The translations under genes and the position numbers were made by a program. The notes beneath the pieces were generated by a model. That model made no database searches. It was given only the letters and a program-made list of their open reading frames with translations, and was not told the DNA's origin. From contig SKGV01000144.1 in the NCBI GenBank assembly GCA_007117275.1, positions 1 to 15,363 of the forward strand: a stretch of DNA of 15,363 nucleotides. Direction: 5' to 3'. The DNA is from Methylophaga sp. Its GTDB lineage: Bacteria; Pseudomonadota; Gammaproteobacteria; Nitrosococcales; Methylophagaceae. The number at the start of each line of letters is the position of its first letter. The first letter of the stretch is position 1. Below, piece after piece: positions 1 to 6,287 of this stretch.

Positions 1-226
1 CAGCTTCGGTGAAACTCAAGCTGAACGGCGAAAATTCAATATGTCCGGCTAGCTCAATTAATCGCGCTTCTGTTTGTGCCGTCACCTGACCCAAAAAGAC
101 CAGCGTCACATGAAGGTTATCGGCTGATAGATAGTTAAGCCCTTGCTGTCGTACATTGAACAAGTCAGCCATTGCCTGACAAATGTCAGCCGGCGGCTGA
201 ATGGCAAAAAATAATCGTCGACTCAT
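1..226 (-). CDS. thpR: RNA 2',3'-cyclic phosphodiesterase ThpR (LigT / 2'-5' RNA ligase family), 5' part only
   Basis: Only the first 75 residues are in the window; the gene runs off the left edge. The reading starts MSRRLFFAIQPP and carries the first family motif HVTLVFLG at residues 39-46, the H-x-T signature of the 2H phosphoesterase superfamily. The second HxT motif would lie outside the window and cannot be checked. Family members hydrolyse 2',3'-cyclic phosphate RNA ends in the cytoplasm and were first described as tRNA half-molecule ligases. The ATG at 226 fits the family start, which begins almost directly with the RLFFA strand. No good ribosome binding site precedes it. It is the same orientation as yaaA but 210 bases downstream, so it probably has its own promoter. 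Confidence 0.85.
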   Translation of the reverse strand, partial: MSRRLFFAIQPPADICQAMADLFNVRQQGLNYLSADNLHVTLVFLGQVTAQTEARLIELAGHIEFSPFSLSFTEA

Positions 227-436
227 GGGTTTATCATACAACAATGAGCTTGACCGAGCGGCTTGACTTGTTGAGGCGGCTTATTGGCACTATAGATAGA
301 GTGCTGGAGTGTGTGGCCAGCGCTCAGCAGCATTTGACTATGCGTCAGTCTTGAGCAAGACAGGTTGGGCAATTGCGATGTGCGTCATTGTTCAATCGTT
401 CAAGTTAAGCATCCGTGCTTTTTGACTCAGCGAGCC
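227..436. other. Intergenic region yaaA / thpR
   Basis: These 210 bases lie between the yaaA stop and the thpR start. They contain no supported coding region; a 60-codon open frame on the plus strand (172-354) mostly lies opposite thpR and this gap. There are two small hairpins, 348-361 (GTCTTG/CAAGAC) and 407-420 (AAGCA/TGCTT), the second followed by TTT on the plus strand. A thpR promoter is expected here, but I found no convincing pair of boxes. Confidence 0.4.
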
Positions 437-1207
437 TTACTGAGCGTCCCGGATAAACACCCAATCATCGCCTTGACTCATTTCAGCGCTGAATCGATAG
501 CCCTCATAGTCAAAGGCTTTAATCTGTTCGGGTTCATTCGGTTTTTGGTCGATAATGAAGCGGCTCATCAGGCCTCTGGCTTTTTTGGCGTAGAAGCTGA
601 TCATTTTGTATTGGCCGTTTTTCCAGTCCTTGAATACGGGGGTGATGACTCTTGCATCGAGTTTTTTGCCATCAACGGCCTTGAAATATTCGTTTGAGGC
701 CAGGTTGATGAGGATACCGTCATGCAACACCGGTTCATCCTGTATTGACTCACGTAACTGACTGCCCCAGAACTCATACAGATCTTTGCCTTTATCATTA
801 CTGAAACGGGTGCCCATTTCCAAACGGTAAGGTTGAATCAAATCCAGTGGTCGCAGCACACCGTACAAACCGGACAGAATCCTCAAATGCTGCTGAGCAT
901 ATTCAAAATCTGCTTGATTAAGCGTTTCGGCATCTAAGCCTGTGTAAACATCGCCTTTGAAGGCAAGCACTGCCTGCTTGGCGTTGTGCAGGTCAAATGG
1001 CTGAGCCCAGGAGGCAAAGCGTGCCATGTTCAAACCCGCCAGCTTGTCACTTAAACTCATCAAACTTGCAATGTCTTGAGCCGATAGTTGTTTGAGTTGA
1101 TCGATAAGCTGTTGAGACTGCTGAAAAAAACGCGGCTGGCTATGCAGCGTTGTCACCGGTACCGTGTCAAAATCAAGCGTTTTTGCTGGTGAAATAAGCA
1201 CTAACAT
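437..1207 (-). CDS. yaaA: Peroxide stress protein YaaA (UPF0246 / DUF328)
   Basis: The 256-residue product begins MLVLISPAKTLDFD, the family hallmark, and its length matches E. coli YaaA (258). Other recognisable blocks are the FKGDVYTGLDA stretch near residue 84, LSGLYGVLRPLDLIQPYRLEMG near 110, and the C-terminal FDYEGYRFS. In E. coli, YaaA is induced by OxyR and lowers free intracellular iron during hydrogen peroxide stress, limiting Fenton damage; later work reports DNA binding. It is cytoplasmic. The gene lies 13 bases downstream of the DUF4389 gene in the same orientation, so the two are probably co-transcribed. A GGA 9 bases upstream of the ATG is the only ribosome-site-like sequence. 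I saw no OxyR site that I could defend. Confidence 0.95.
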   Translation of the reverse strand: MLVLISPAKTLDFDTVPVTTLHSQPRFFQQSQQLIDQLKQLSAQDIASLMSLSDKLAGLNMARFASWAQPFDLHNAKQAVLAFKGDVYTGLDAETLNQADFEYAQQHLRILSGLYGVLRPLDLIQPYRLEMGTRFSNDKGKDLYEFWGSQLRESIQDEPVLHDGILINLASNEYFKAVDGKKLDARVITPVFKDWKNGQYKMISFYAKKARGLMSRFIIDQKPNEPEQIKAFDYEGYRFSAEMSQGDDWVFIRDAQ

Positions 1208-1220
1208 GAGTTATTCCGAT

Positions 1221-1625
1221 TTAAGAGGTCGAGCGATGATCATCGCTGGGATCTGAATCTTTCACATCTTCAAAGTCATCGACAACAATTACCTCATCCA
1301 CCTCTAACATCTCATCAATTGGGCTAAAAGGATAGGGCTTGTTATCTATGTTGTAGGTGAGAAACAAGACAATTTGCTGGATATATTGAGCCAGCTTGCT
1401 GCTAAAGCCCCGAACACTGGGGTTGGCTGCACCGGTGAACAGCGCAAAACTCAGCTGCACAACCACTACCACTGCCAGCAACATCAGCAGCAGATACAGC
1501 ACAACGGCAAATACCAGCATATACAGCAGGCGAATCCACTGCGAACCACGGCGCAGGTTTTGCTTAACAGTTTCTAACTCCATCGGGCGGTAATCCATAT
1601 AGAAATAACTCATATACTTTACCAT
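1221..1625 (-). CDS. DUF4389 family small membrane protein
   Basis: A 134-residue protein of unknown function that I assign to the DUF4389 family. Support: a long hydrophobic segment at about residues 31-65, followed by LFTGAANPSVRGF and then a second short hydrophobic stretch with QQIVLFLTYNIDNKPYPFSP, the family's typical pattern. The last 25 residues are very acidic (EVDEVIVVDDFEDVKD), probably a cytoplasmic tail. The start is uncertain. ATG codons occur at residues 1, 5, 10 and 15, and none has a strong ribosome site. The conserved part begins near residue 24, so any of them would keep the domain whole. It sits 13 bases upstream of yaaA and diverges from dctQ across 172 bases. I propose no function. 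Confidence 0.8.
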   Translation of the reverse strand: MVKYMSYFYMDYRPMELETVKQNLRRGSQWIRLLYMLVFAVVLYLLLMLLAVVVVVQLSFALFTGAANPSVRGFSSKLAQYIQQIVLFLTYNIDNKPYPFSPIDEMLEVDEVIVVDDFEDVKDSDPSDDHRSTS

Positions 1626-1797
1626 CTTTTTTGATAATTTCTTTCATTTTCAGTAACAAAGCTCGCCACAAAAAACCTCATCACTGCCCATCATGGCAGC
1701 TATCATCTAACGTGTTGCCAGTTAAATCGCTGCTGTCTGGAGCTTGCTGAAGGTTTGTGGGACACTAGCGCATCCTGTGACATAGATCAGCCCGACA
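1626..1797. promoter_or_regulatory. Divergent intergenic region between DUF4389-yaaA and dctQM
   Basis: This 172-base gap must hold the promoters for both directions. It contains an inverted repeat, CTGCC (1684-1688) and GGCAG (1695-1699) around a 6-base centre, a possible operator. A half-match to a CRP-type site, TGTGA-N6-TCAGC (1776-1791), lies just before the dctQ start. No -35/-10 pair in either direction is convincing. The regulatory role is inferred from gene orientation only. Confidence 0.35.
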
Positions 1798-2322
1798 ATG
1801 AACAAACATCTTGAACGTGTCATGCAGCGTATTGATGCGCTGACCGAGTTCAGCGGCAAAACCGTTTCATGGCTAGTGTTGGCAATGGTAGTGTTAATCG
1901 TCTACGACGTGACCATGCGCTACTGGTTTCAGAGCGGTTCCGTCGCCTTGCAGGAACTGGAATGGCATTTGTTTGCCCTGCTGTTTCTGCTTGGCATGGC
2001 CTATACCCACAAACACGATGGCCATGTGCGGGTCGATATTGTGTTTACAAGTCGTTTGCTGAATGACCGGCAGCGCGCCTGGGTCAATCTGCTCGGTACC
2101 TTGTTTTTTCTGGTGCCCTTCTGTTTGATGGTGCTGTTTACCAGTTGGCCTTTTGTGTATAACTCCTGGCTGTTTTCCGAAACCTCACCGGATCCGGGTG
2201 GTTTGCCTCACCGGTTTTTAGTCAAATCAGCGCTGCTTCTGGGCTTTGGTTTGCTGTTATTACAGGGCATCGCTGAATTCATCCGTAATCTATACGTCGT
2301 GCTTGGTCCGCGGGAGACATAG
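1798..2322 (+). CDS. dctQ: TRAP transporter small permease subunit, DctQ type
   Basis: A 174-residue inner membrane protein with four hydrophobic segments, at about residues 22-40, 54-70, 95-117 and 141-160, as expected for the 4-helix DctQ subunit. The block LQELEWHLFALLFLLGMAYTH followed by HVRVDI is characteristic. It resembles the branch often annotated as mannitol/chloroaromatic or 2-keto acid (TakQ/FcbT2-like) TRAP systems, so the substrate is more likely an organic acid than a sugar; this is inference. DctQ holds DctM and helps dock a periplasmic binding protein (DctP), driving Na+-coupled uptake. dctM follows after 2 bases. No dctP gene is adjacent on either side. The ATG at 1798 has no clear ribosome site; ATG at codon 9 is an alternative. 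Confidence 0.92.
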   Translation: MNKHLERVMQRIDALTEFSGKTVSWLVLAMVVLIVYDVTMRYWFQSGSVALQELEWHLFALLFLLGMAYTHKHDGHVRVDIVFTSRLLNDRQRAWVNLLGTLFFLVPFCLMVLFTSWPFVYNSWLFSETSPDPGGLPHRFLVKSALLLGFGLLLLQGIAEFIRNLYVVLGPRET

Positions 2323-2324
2323 TC

Positions 2325-3632
2325 ATGGAAGTTTGGGCGCTGATTATGTTTGCCGTGTTATTCCTGCTGTTGCTGGCAGGTTTTCCGGTCGCCTTTACCT
2401 TGGGCGCTGTTGCCTTGTTGTTTGGCAGCATCTTTCTAGGCCTCGACTTTTTTAATTTACTGCCGTTTCGAATCTGGGGCGTGATGACCAATTTCACGCT
2501 GCTGGCGGTACCGTTATTCGTTTTTATGGGTGTCGTGCTGGAAAAATCCGGCCTCGCTGAAGAATTGCTAGATACCATGGGCAGAGTGTTTGGGCAGATC
2601 CGCGGAGGCCTGGCCATATCAGTCGTGTTGGTGGGTGCATTACTGGCCGCCACCACCGGCGTGGTGGGTGCATCGGTGGTAACAATGGCTGTTATTGCTT
2701 TGCCTGCCATGCTCAACCGAGGTTATGCGCCCTCACTGGCCAGTGGTACCATTGCTGCGTCTGGCACATTGGGTCAAATTATTCCGCCCAGCATCATTCT
2801 GATTTTATTGGGTGATGTGATTGGCGTGCCGGTGGGTGAATTGTTTATTGGTGCGATTGTGCCGGGTACTTTGCTTATTGTGGCTTATATCCTTTACATC
2901 TCCTATGTGGCATGGCGTCATCCACATCTGGCACCTCCGAGCCAGCAAAATGATATTGATCTGCCAAACCTTGCCCTGAGCGTCATGAAGAGTCTGATTC
3001 CCCCGGTCTTGCTGATTTTTGCCGTGTTGGGTTCTATTTTCTTTGGCATTGCTTCTCCCACAGAATCTGCCGCCGTCGGTGCCATGGGGGCTTTATTGCT
3101 GGCAGCACTGCATCGAAGACTCACCTTGAGCACCTTAACTGAAGCCATGGAACGCACTACTCGATTGACCAGTATGGTGTTTCTAATTTTTATCGGTGCC
3201 ACTGCTTTCGGATTGGTATTTGTGGGCATGGGTGGCGACAGGCTGATTCTTGAAATCTTCACTGGCTTGCCCGGCGGGATGTGGACATTCCTGATTTTCA
3301 GCATGTTGCTCATTTTTCTGCTTGGCTTTTTTCTCGACTTCATCGAGATCTGTTTTATCGTGGTGCCAGTCATTGCACCTGTCGCCATTTACATGGGCGT
3401 TGATCCGCTGTGGTTTGCGCTTTTAATAGCGATTAACCTGCAAACTTCATTCCTGACACCACCGTTTGGTTTTTCACTGTTTTACCTGAAAGCCAGTGCG
3501 CCGCCGAGCCTGAAACTCAGTGATGTTTATCGTGGTATTCGGCCATTTGTTGCCATACAGTTGATAGTGTTATTGACAGTGATCGCCTTCCCGGCACTAA
3601 CACTCTGGTTGCCAGGACTGATGCAATATTAA
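2325..3632 (+). CDS. dctM: TRAP transporter large permease subunit, DctM type
   Basis: A 435-residue, very hydrophobic protein, of normal length for DctM (about 425-440), with roughly a dozen membrane segments. Family blocks visible in order: FLLLLAGFPVAFTLG near the N terminus, LLAVPLFVFMGVVLEKSG at about 60-77, LLAATTGVVGASVVTMAVIALP at 107-128, SGTLGQIIPPSIILILLGD at 146-164, LGFFLDFIEICFIVVPVIAP in the third quarter, and FLTPPFGFSLFYLKA near the C terminus. It forms the substrate and Na+ channel of the transporter. A GGGAG ribosome site (2312-2316) lies inside the end of dctQ, 8 bases before the ATG, so the two are translationally coupled. Its TAA stop directly abuts the stop of the convergent epmA with no base between. 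Confidence 0.95.
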   Translation: MEVWALIMFAVLFLLLLAGFPVAFTLGAVALLFGSIFLGLDFFNLLPFRIWGVMTNFTLLAVPLFVFMGVVLEKSGLAEELLDTMGRVFGQIRGGLAISVVLVGALLAATTGVVGASVVTMAVIALPAMLNRGYAPSLASGTIAASGTLGQIIPPSIILILLGDVIGVPVGELFIGAIVPGTLLIVAYILYISYVAWRHPHLAPPSQQNDIDLPNLALSVMKSLIPPVLLIFAVLGSIFFGIASPTESAAVGAMGALLLAALHRRLTLSTLTEAMERTTRLTSMVFLIFIGATAFGLVFVGMGGDRLILEIFTGLPGGMWTFLIFSMLLIFLLGFFLDFIEICFIVVPVIAPVAIYMGVDPLWFALLIAINLQTSFLTPPFGFSLFYLKASAPPSLKLSDVYRGIRPFVAIQLIVLLTVIAFPALTLWLPGLMQY

Positions 3633-4598
3633 TCAAGCGTCGCTAAAACCAATCGACTGCACCGCCGCAATCTCCTTAATATCCAGCAACACCATCAACA
3701 GCCGATCCAGCCCCAATGCAACACCACTGCATTGGGGTAAGCCCTGGCTTTGAGCCATCAGCAAATGCTCATCCATCGGCATTATTGCCTTACCCAGTGA
3801 CTGTCTAACGCGGTTGTCTTCCACAAAACGCTGACGTAGCTCAATGGCGTCAGTGAGTTCGTCATAGCCATTGGCGAGCTCAAGCCCACCGGCATAAAGC
3901 TCAAACCTTGCAGCGACTTTGTTGCCATTTGCATCCTTAACACATCTAGCCAACTGTGCTTGCGATGCCGGGAAATCATAAATGATCACCGGTGTCGATA
4001 ATTGAGCCAGTTGCGGTTCAATGCACTGTGTCATCAACAACTCCAGCCAGCCATCACGATCTGATTGCCAACTGGCAGGCAGTGCCGGGATCGTGTTTAA
4101 GGCTAGCAAGCGCAATTCAGCCTCATCGGCATGATGGCAATCAATCTGCAAATAATTGCTAAACAGTTGCGCGTAACTAAAATAAACACAGGGCGCAAAA
4201 TCGCCAAGCTGCTGTAGTAACTGATTCAGTTCGTGCATCAACATCGACAAGGTAAAACCTGGTCGATACCACTCCAGCATGGTGAATTCCGGACTGTGTA
4301 AACGCCCATGTTCACCATCACGAAACACATGGCAGATTTGATAAATGGGGCCGCTTCCTGTTGCCAACAAACGCTTCATGGCAAATTCGGCTGAGGTGTG
4401 CAAATAACGTCTGTGAACTGTCTCGCCCGCATGGCATTGGGTCACGAAACTGTCGAGATATGTCGCCGTGGCTGCGGCCGATGACAACATCGGCGTATCG
4501 ACTTCCATTACCGATCGCTTTGCAAAAAAACGGCGGACATCAGCCATTAGCTGAGCCCGCCGTTTAAGTGTGTGTTGCATCAATTCAATGTCGGCCAT
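3633..4598 (-). CDS. epmA: EF-P--(R)-beta-lysine ligase EpmA (GenX/PoxA/YjeA)
   Basis: A 321-residue cytoplasmic enzyme (E. coli 325) that resembles the catalytic half of class II lysyl-tRNA synthetase without the anticodon-binding domain. Class II motif 2 is seen as FRDGEHGRLHSPEFTMLEWYR at 92-112, with HTSAEFAMKRLL at 67-78 before it; motif 3 is GVALGLDRLLM at about 292-302. The block LELANGYDELTD, also typical of the family, lies upstream of motif 3. It activates (R)-beta-lysine with ATP and transfers it to Lys34 of EF-P. The first 24 residues (KRRAQLMADVRRFFAKRSVMEVDTP region) match the usual start. The gene lies 59 bases downstream of efp, same strand, with a possible weak terminator between them. 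Confidence 0.96.
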   Translation of the reverse strand: MADIELMQHTLKRRAQLMADVRRFFAKRSVMEVDTPMLSSAAATATYLDSFVTQCHAGETVHRRYLHTSAEFAMKRLLATGSGPIYQICHVFRDGEHGRLHSPEFTMLEWYRPGFTLSMLMHELNQLLQQLGDFAPCVYFSYAQLFSNYLQIDCHHADEAELRLLALNTIPALPASWQSDRDGWLELLMTQCIEPQLAQLSTPVIIYDFPASQAQLARCVKDANGNKVAARFELYAGGLELANGYDELTDAIELRQRFVEDNRVRQSLGKAIMPMDEHLLMAQSQGLPQCSGVALGLDRLLMVLLDIKEIAAVQSIGFSDA

Positions 4599-4641
4599 CA
4601 GGCAAAGCCAATAAGATCATCGAAGCCGACCGCTGAAGCGC

Positions 4642-4668
4642 AAAAACCAAAGTCAGATTAGTCTTTGG
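4642..4668 (-). terminator. Possible intrinsic terminator over the efp stop codon
   Basis: Read on the minus strand, CCAAAG (4668-4663) and CTTTGG (4652-4647) form a perfect 6-bp stem around a 10-base loop, followed at once by TTTTT (4646-4642). The efp stop codon TAA (4660-4658) lies in the loop. The stem has only three G-C pairs, so termination would be partial at best. It would reduce, not block, transcription into epmA. Confidence 0.4.
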
Positions 4669-5227
4669 CGCGTTCTACATACGATGCTGACCGCGTATCC
4701 ACCCGCAGCACTTCACCAATTTCGATAAATAAAGGCACTCGAACAACTGCGCCAGTTTCCAGTGTCGCAGGCTTGCCGCCACCACCTGAAGTATCTCCAC
4801 GCACACCCGGATCAGTATCCACAACCGCAAGGTTAACAAAGTTAGGAGGTGTCACCAGCAGCGGCGAGCCATTCCATAGAGTGACCGTGTAAACGTACTG
4901 CTCTTTCAGCCAATCCTTGCTTTCAGTAATTGCATTGGCATCTGCCGCATATTGCTCAAAGCTTTGTGGATCCATGAAATGCCAGAACTCACCATCGGTG
5001 TATGAAAATTCCAGATCCATTTCGACGACGTCGGCACTCTCAACCGTGTCGTTGGATTTGAAGGTGCGTTCGTTAACACGACCGGTTTTCAGATTACGGT
5101 ATTTGACCCGGTTGAAGGCCTGTCCCTTACCCGGCTTCACAAATTCGTTTTCGATAATGCTGCAAGGATCACCATCCAGCATGAATTTCAGTCCGGATTT
5201 GAACTCATTGGTACTATAAGTTGCCAT
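4658..5227 (-). CDS. efp: Translation elongation factor P
   Basis: A 189-residue EF-P (family about 185-190) that binds near the ribosomal E site and relieves stalling at consecutive prolines. The modification site is plain: EFVKPGKGQAF with Lys34 at the tip of domain I, of the type modified by EpmA/EpmB, both encoded next door. Domain II/III blocks VTPPNFVNLAVVDTDPGVRGDT and the C-terminal VRVDTRSASYVERAKD are typical. The reading frame stays open upstream for 69 more codons, but I chose the ATG at 5227. It gives the family start MATYSTNEFKSG, and it is preceded by AGAGG (5237-5233) at 5 bases. The upstream extension would overlap the divergent epmB gene. epmA follows after 59 bases. Confidence 0.97.
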   Translation of the reverse strand: MATYSTNEFKSGLKFMLDGDPCSIIENEFVKPGKGQAFNRVKYRNLKTGRVNERTFKSNDTVESADVVEMDLEFSYTDGEFWHFMDPQSFEQYAADANAITESKDWLKEQYVYTVTLWNGSPLLVTPPNFVNLAVVDTDPGVRGDTSGGGGKPATLETGAVVRVPLFIEIGEVLRVDTRSASYVERAKD

Positions 5228-5279
5228 GCTAACCTCTTTTAAGGGACGATCGTCGTCTGTTTCTGAATCAAAGCGCCTT
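5228..5279. promoter_or_regulatory. Short divergent control region efp / epmB
   Basis: Only 52 bases separate the divergent efp and epmB starts. The gap holds a perfect 10-bp palindrome, GACGATCGTC (5245-5254), a possible regulator site shared by both genes. I could not pick convincing -35/-10 pairs. A TATCAT on the minus strand, just inside the epmB 5' end, is the best -10 candidate for efp but lacks a good -35. Confidence 0.3.
5233..5237 (-). promoter_or_regulatory. Ribosome binding site of efp
   Basis: AGAGG on the minus strand, 5 bases before the ATG at 5227. It fixes the efp start and argues against the longer open frame that continues into epmB. Confidence 0.7.
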
Positions 5280-6287
5280 ATGATACCGCAATCACAACCC
5301 TGCGCGACAGCCGCCCCTTGGCAACAACTTCTGGCCGAGAGCATCACCACCGCAGAAGAATTGTTGCAGCGTCTTGGCCTGCAATCACAACTGCAGGCAC
5401 TTGATCCACTGCAACTGAAAAAATTTCCGGTCAAGGTGACTGCGAGCTATTTAAGCAAAATGCGTTATGGCGATGCCAAAGATCCGCTGTTGTTACAGGT
5501 TTTTCCTCTGATTGATGAAACTTATGAAACAGAGGGTTTTGTCGCTGATCCAGTCGGTGATCATCAGGCAGTTCGTCAGGCGGGCATGCTGCAGAAATAT
5601 CAGGGACGGGCTTTATTGCTAACCACCGGCGCCTGCGCGATTCACTGTCGTTACTGTTTCAGGCGACATTTCCCCTACAGCAGCAGTAATCCACTTGCCA
5701 GTCAGTGGCAGCAAACGCTGGAGACACTGGCTGCTGATAGCACTATCAAGGAAGTGATTCTAAGCGGTGGCGATCCCCTGGTGCTCAGCGATCAGAAACT
5801 GTCATCAATCATTGCTGATCTCTCAGAAATCAAACACATCCAAAGACTCAGAATTCACAGTCGATTACCGCTGGTGCTGCCTGAACGCATTACTGAAGAT
5901 TTGTGTCGCAGCCTGAGTGAGAGCCGACTGAATGTGATCATGGTCATTCATGCCAATCATGCCAATGAGTTTGATGAAGCTACGGCGCAGGCGCTCATTG
6001 CCTTGCAGCAGGCAGGTTGTCAGTTACTCAACCAGACGGTTTTATTACGAGGTATCAATGACAGCGCCGATGCACTGTGCCAACTCAGTGAACAGCTGTC
6101 TCTATGTGGTGTGTTGCCCTACTATCTGCACTTGCTGGATCCAGTGGCTGGTGCCAGTCACTTTGATGTGCCACAAGCTCAGGGAGAAGCGCTGATTGCC
6201 ATCATGCGCCAGCGCTTGTCAGGTTATCTGGTACCCAGGCTGGTTCGCGAAATTGCTGGCCAGCCCAGTAAGACGATTATGGCTTAG
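5280..6287 (+). CDS. epmB: EF-P beta-lysylation protein EpmB (lysine 2,3-aminomutase-like)
   Basis: A radical SAM, PLP-dependent enzyme of 335 residues (E. coli 342) that converts L-lysine to (R)-beta-lysine for EF-P modification. The CxxxCxxC iron-sulfur motif is CAIHCRYC, with Cys119, 123 and 126, followed by FRRHFPY. Other family blocks are EVILSGGDPL, RLRIHSRLPLVLPERIT, LLNQTVLLRGIND and PYYLHLLDPVAGASHF. A Lys in the C-terminal GQPSKT (Lys331) is the likely PLP lysine, by position relative to lysine 2,3-aminomutase. The frame is open back to an ATG at 5226, but that ATG overlaps the efp start codon (CATG). The ATG at 5280 gives a normal length, leaving a 52-base gap to divergent efp. The 3' end overlaps the convergent citrate synthase gene by 11 bases. 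Confidence 0.94.
   Translation: MIPQSQPCATAAPWQQLLAESITTAEELLQRLGLQSQLQALDPLQLKKFPVKVTASYLSKMRYGDAKDPLLLQVFPLIDETYETEGFVADPVGDHQAVRQAGMLQKYQGRALLLTTGACAIHCRYCFRRHFPYSSSNPLASQWQQTLETLAADSTIKEVILSGGDPLVLSDQKLSSIIADLSEIKHIQRLRIHSRLPLVLPERITEDLCRSLSESRLNVIMVIHANHANEFDEATAQALIALQQAGCQLLNQTVLLRGINDSADALCQLSEQLSLCGVLPYYLHLLDPVAGASHFDVPQAQGEALIAIMRQRLSGYLVPRLVREIAGQPSKTIMA

Noticed and set aside
172..354. A 60-codon plus-strand open frame over the thpR start
   Set aside because: Half of it lies opposite thpR; no ribosome site and no family resemblance.
348..361. Perfect inverted repeat GTCTTG/CAAGAC as a yaaA terminator
   Set aside because: The loop is too short for the full stem and no T tract follows on either strand.
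1776..1791. CRP-like site TGTGA-N6-TCAGC before dctQ
   Set aside because: Only one half matches the consensus and it is 7 bases from the start codon, too close for activation; kept as a note only.
2279..3388. Two long open frames antisense to dctM (145 and 156 codons)
   Set aside because: Their compositions (rich in Thr, Pro, Lys, Ile) look like the mirror of a hydrophobic coding sequence; dctM is unmistakable on the plus strand.
5228..5434. A 69-codon open extension upstream of efp, opposite the start of epmB
   Set aside because: The Cys-rich extension is unlike any EF-P, the known family start MATYS lies at 5227 with a good ribosome site, and epmB explains this stretch on the other strand.
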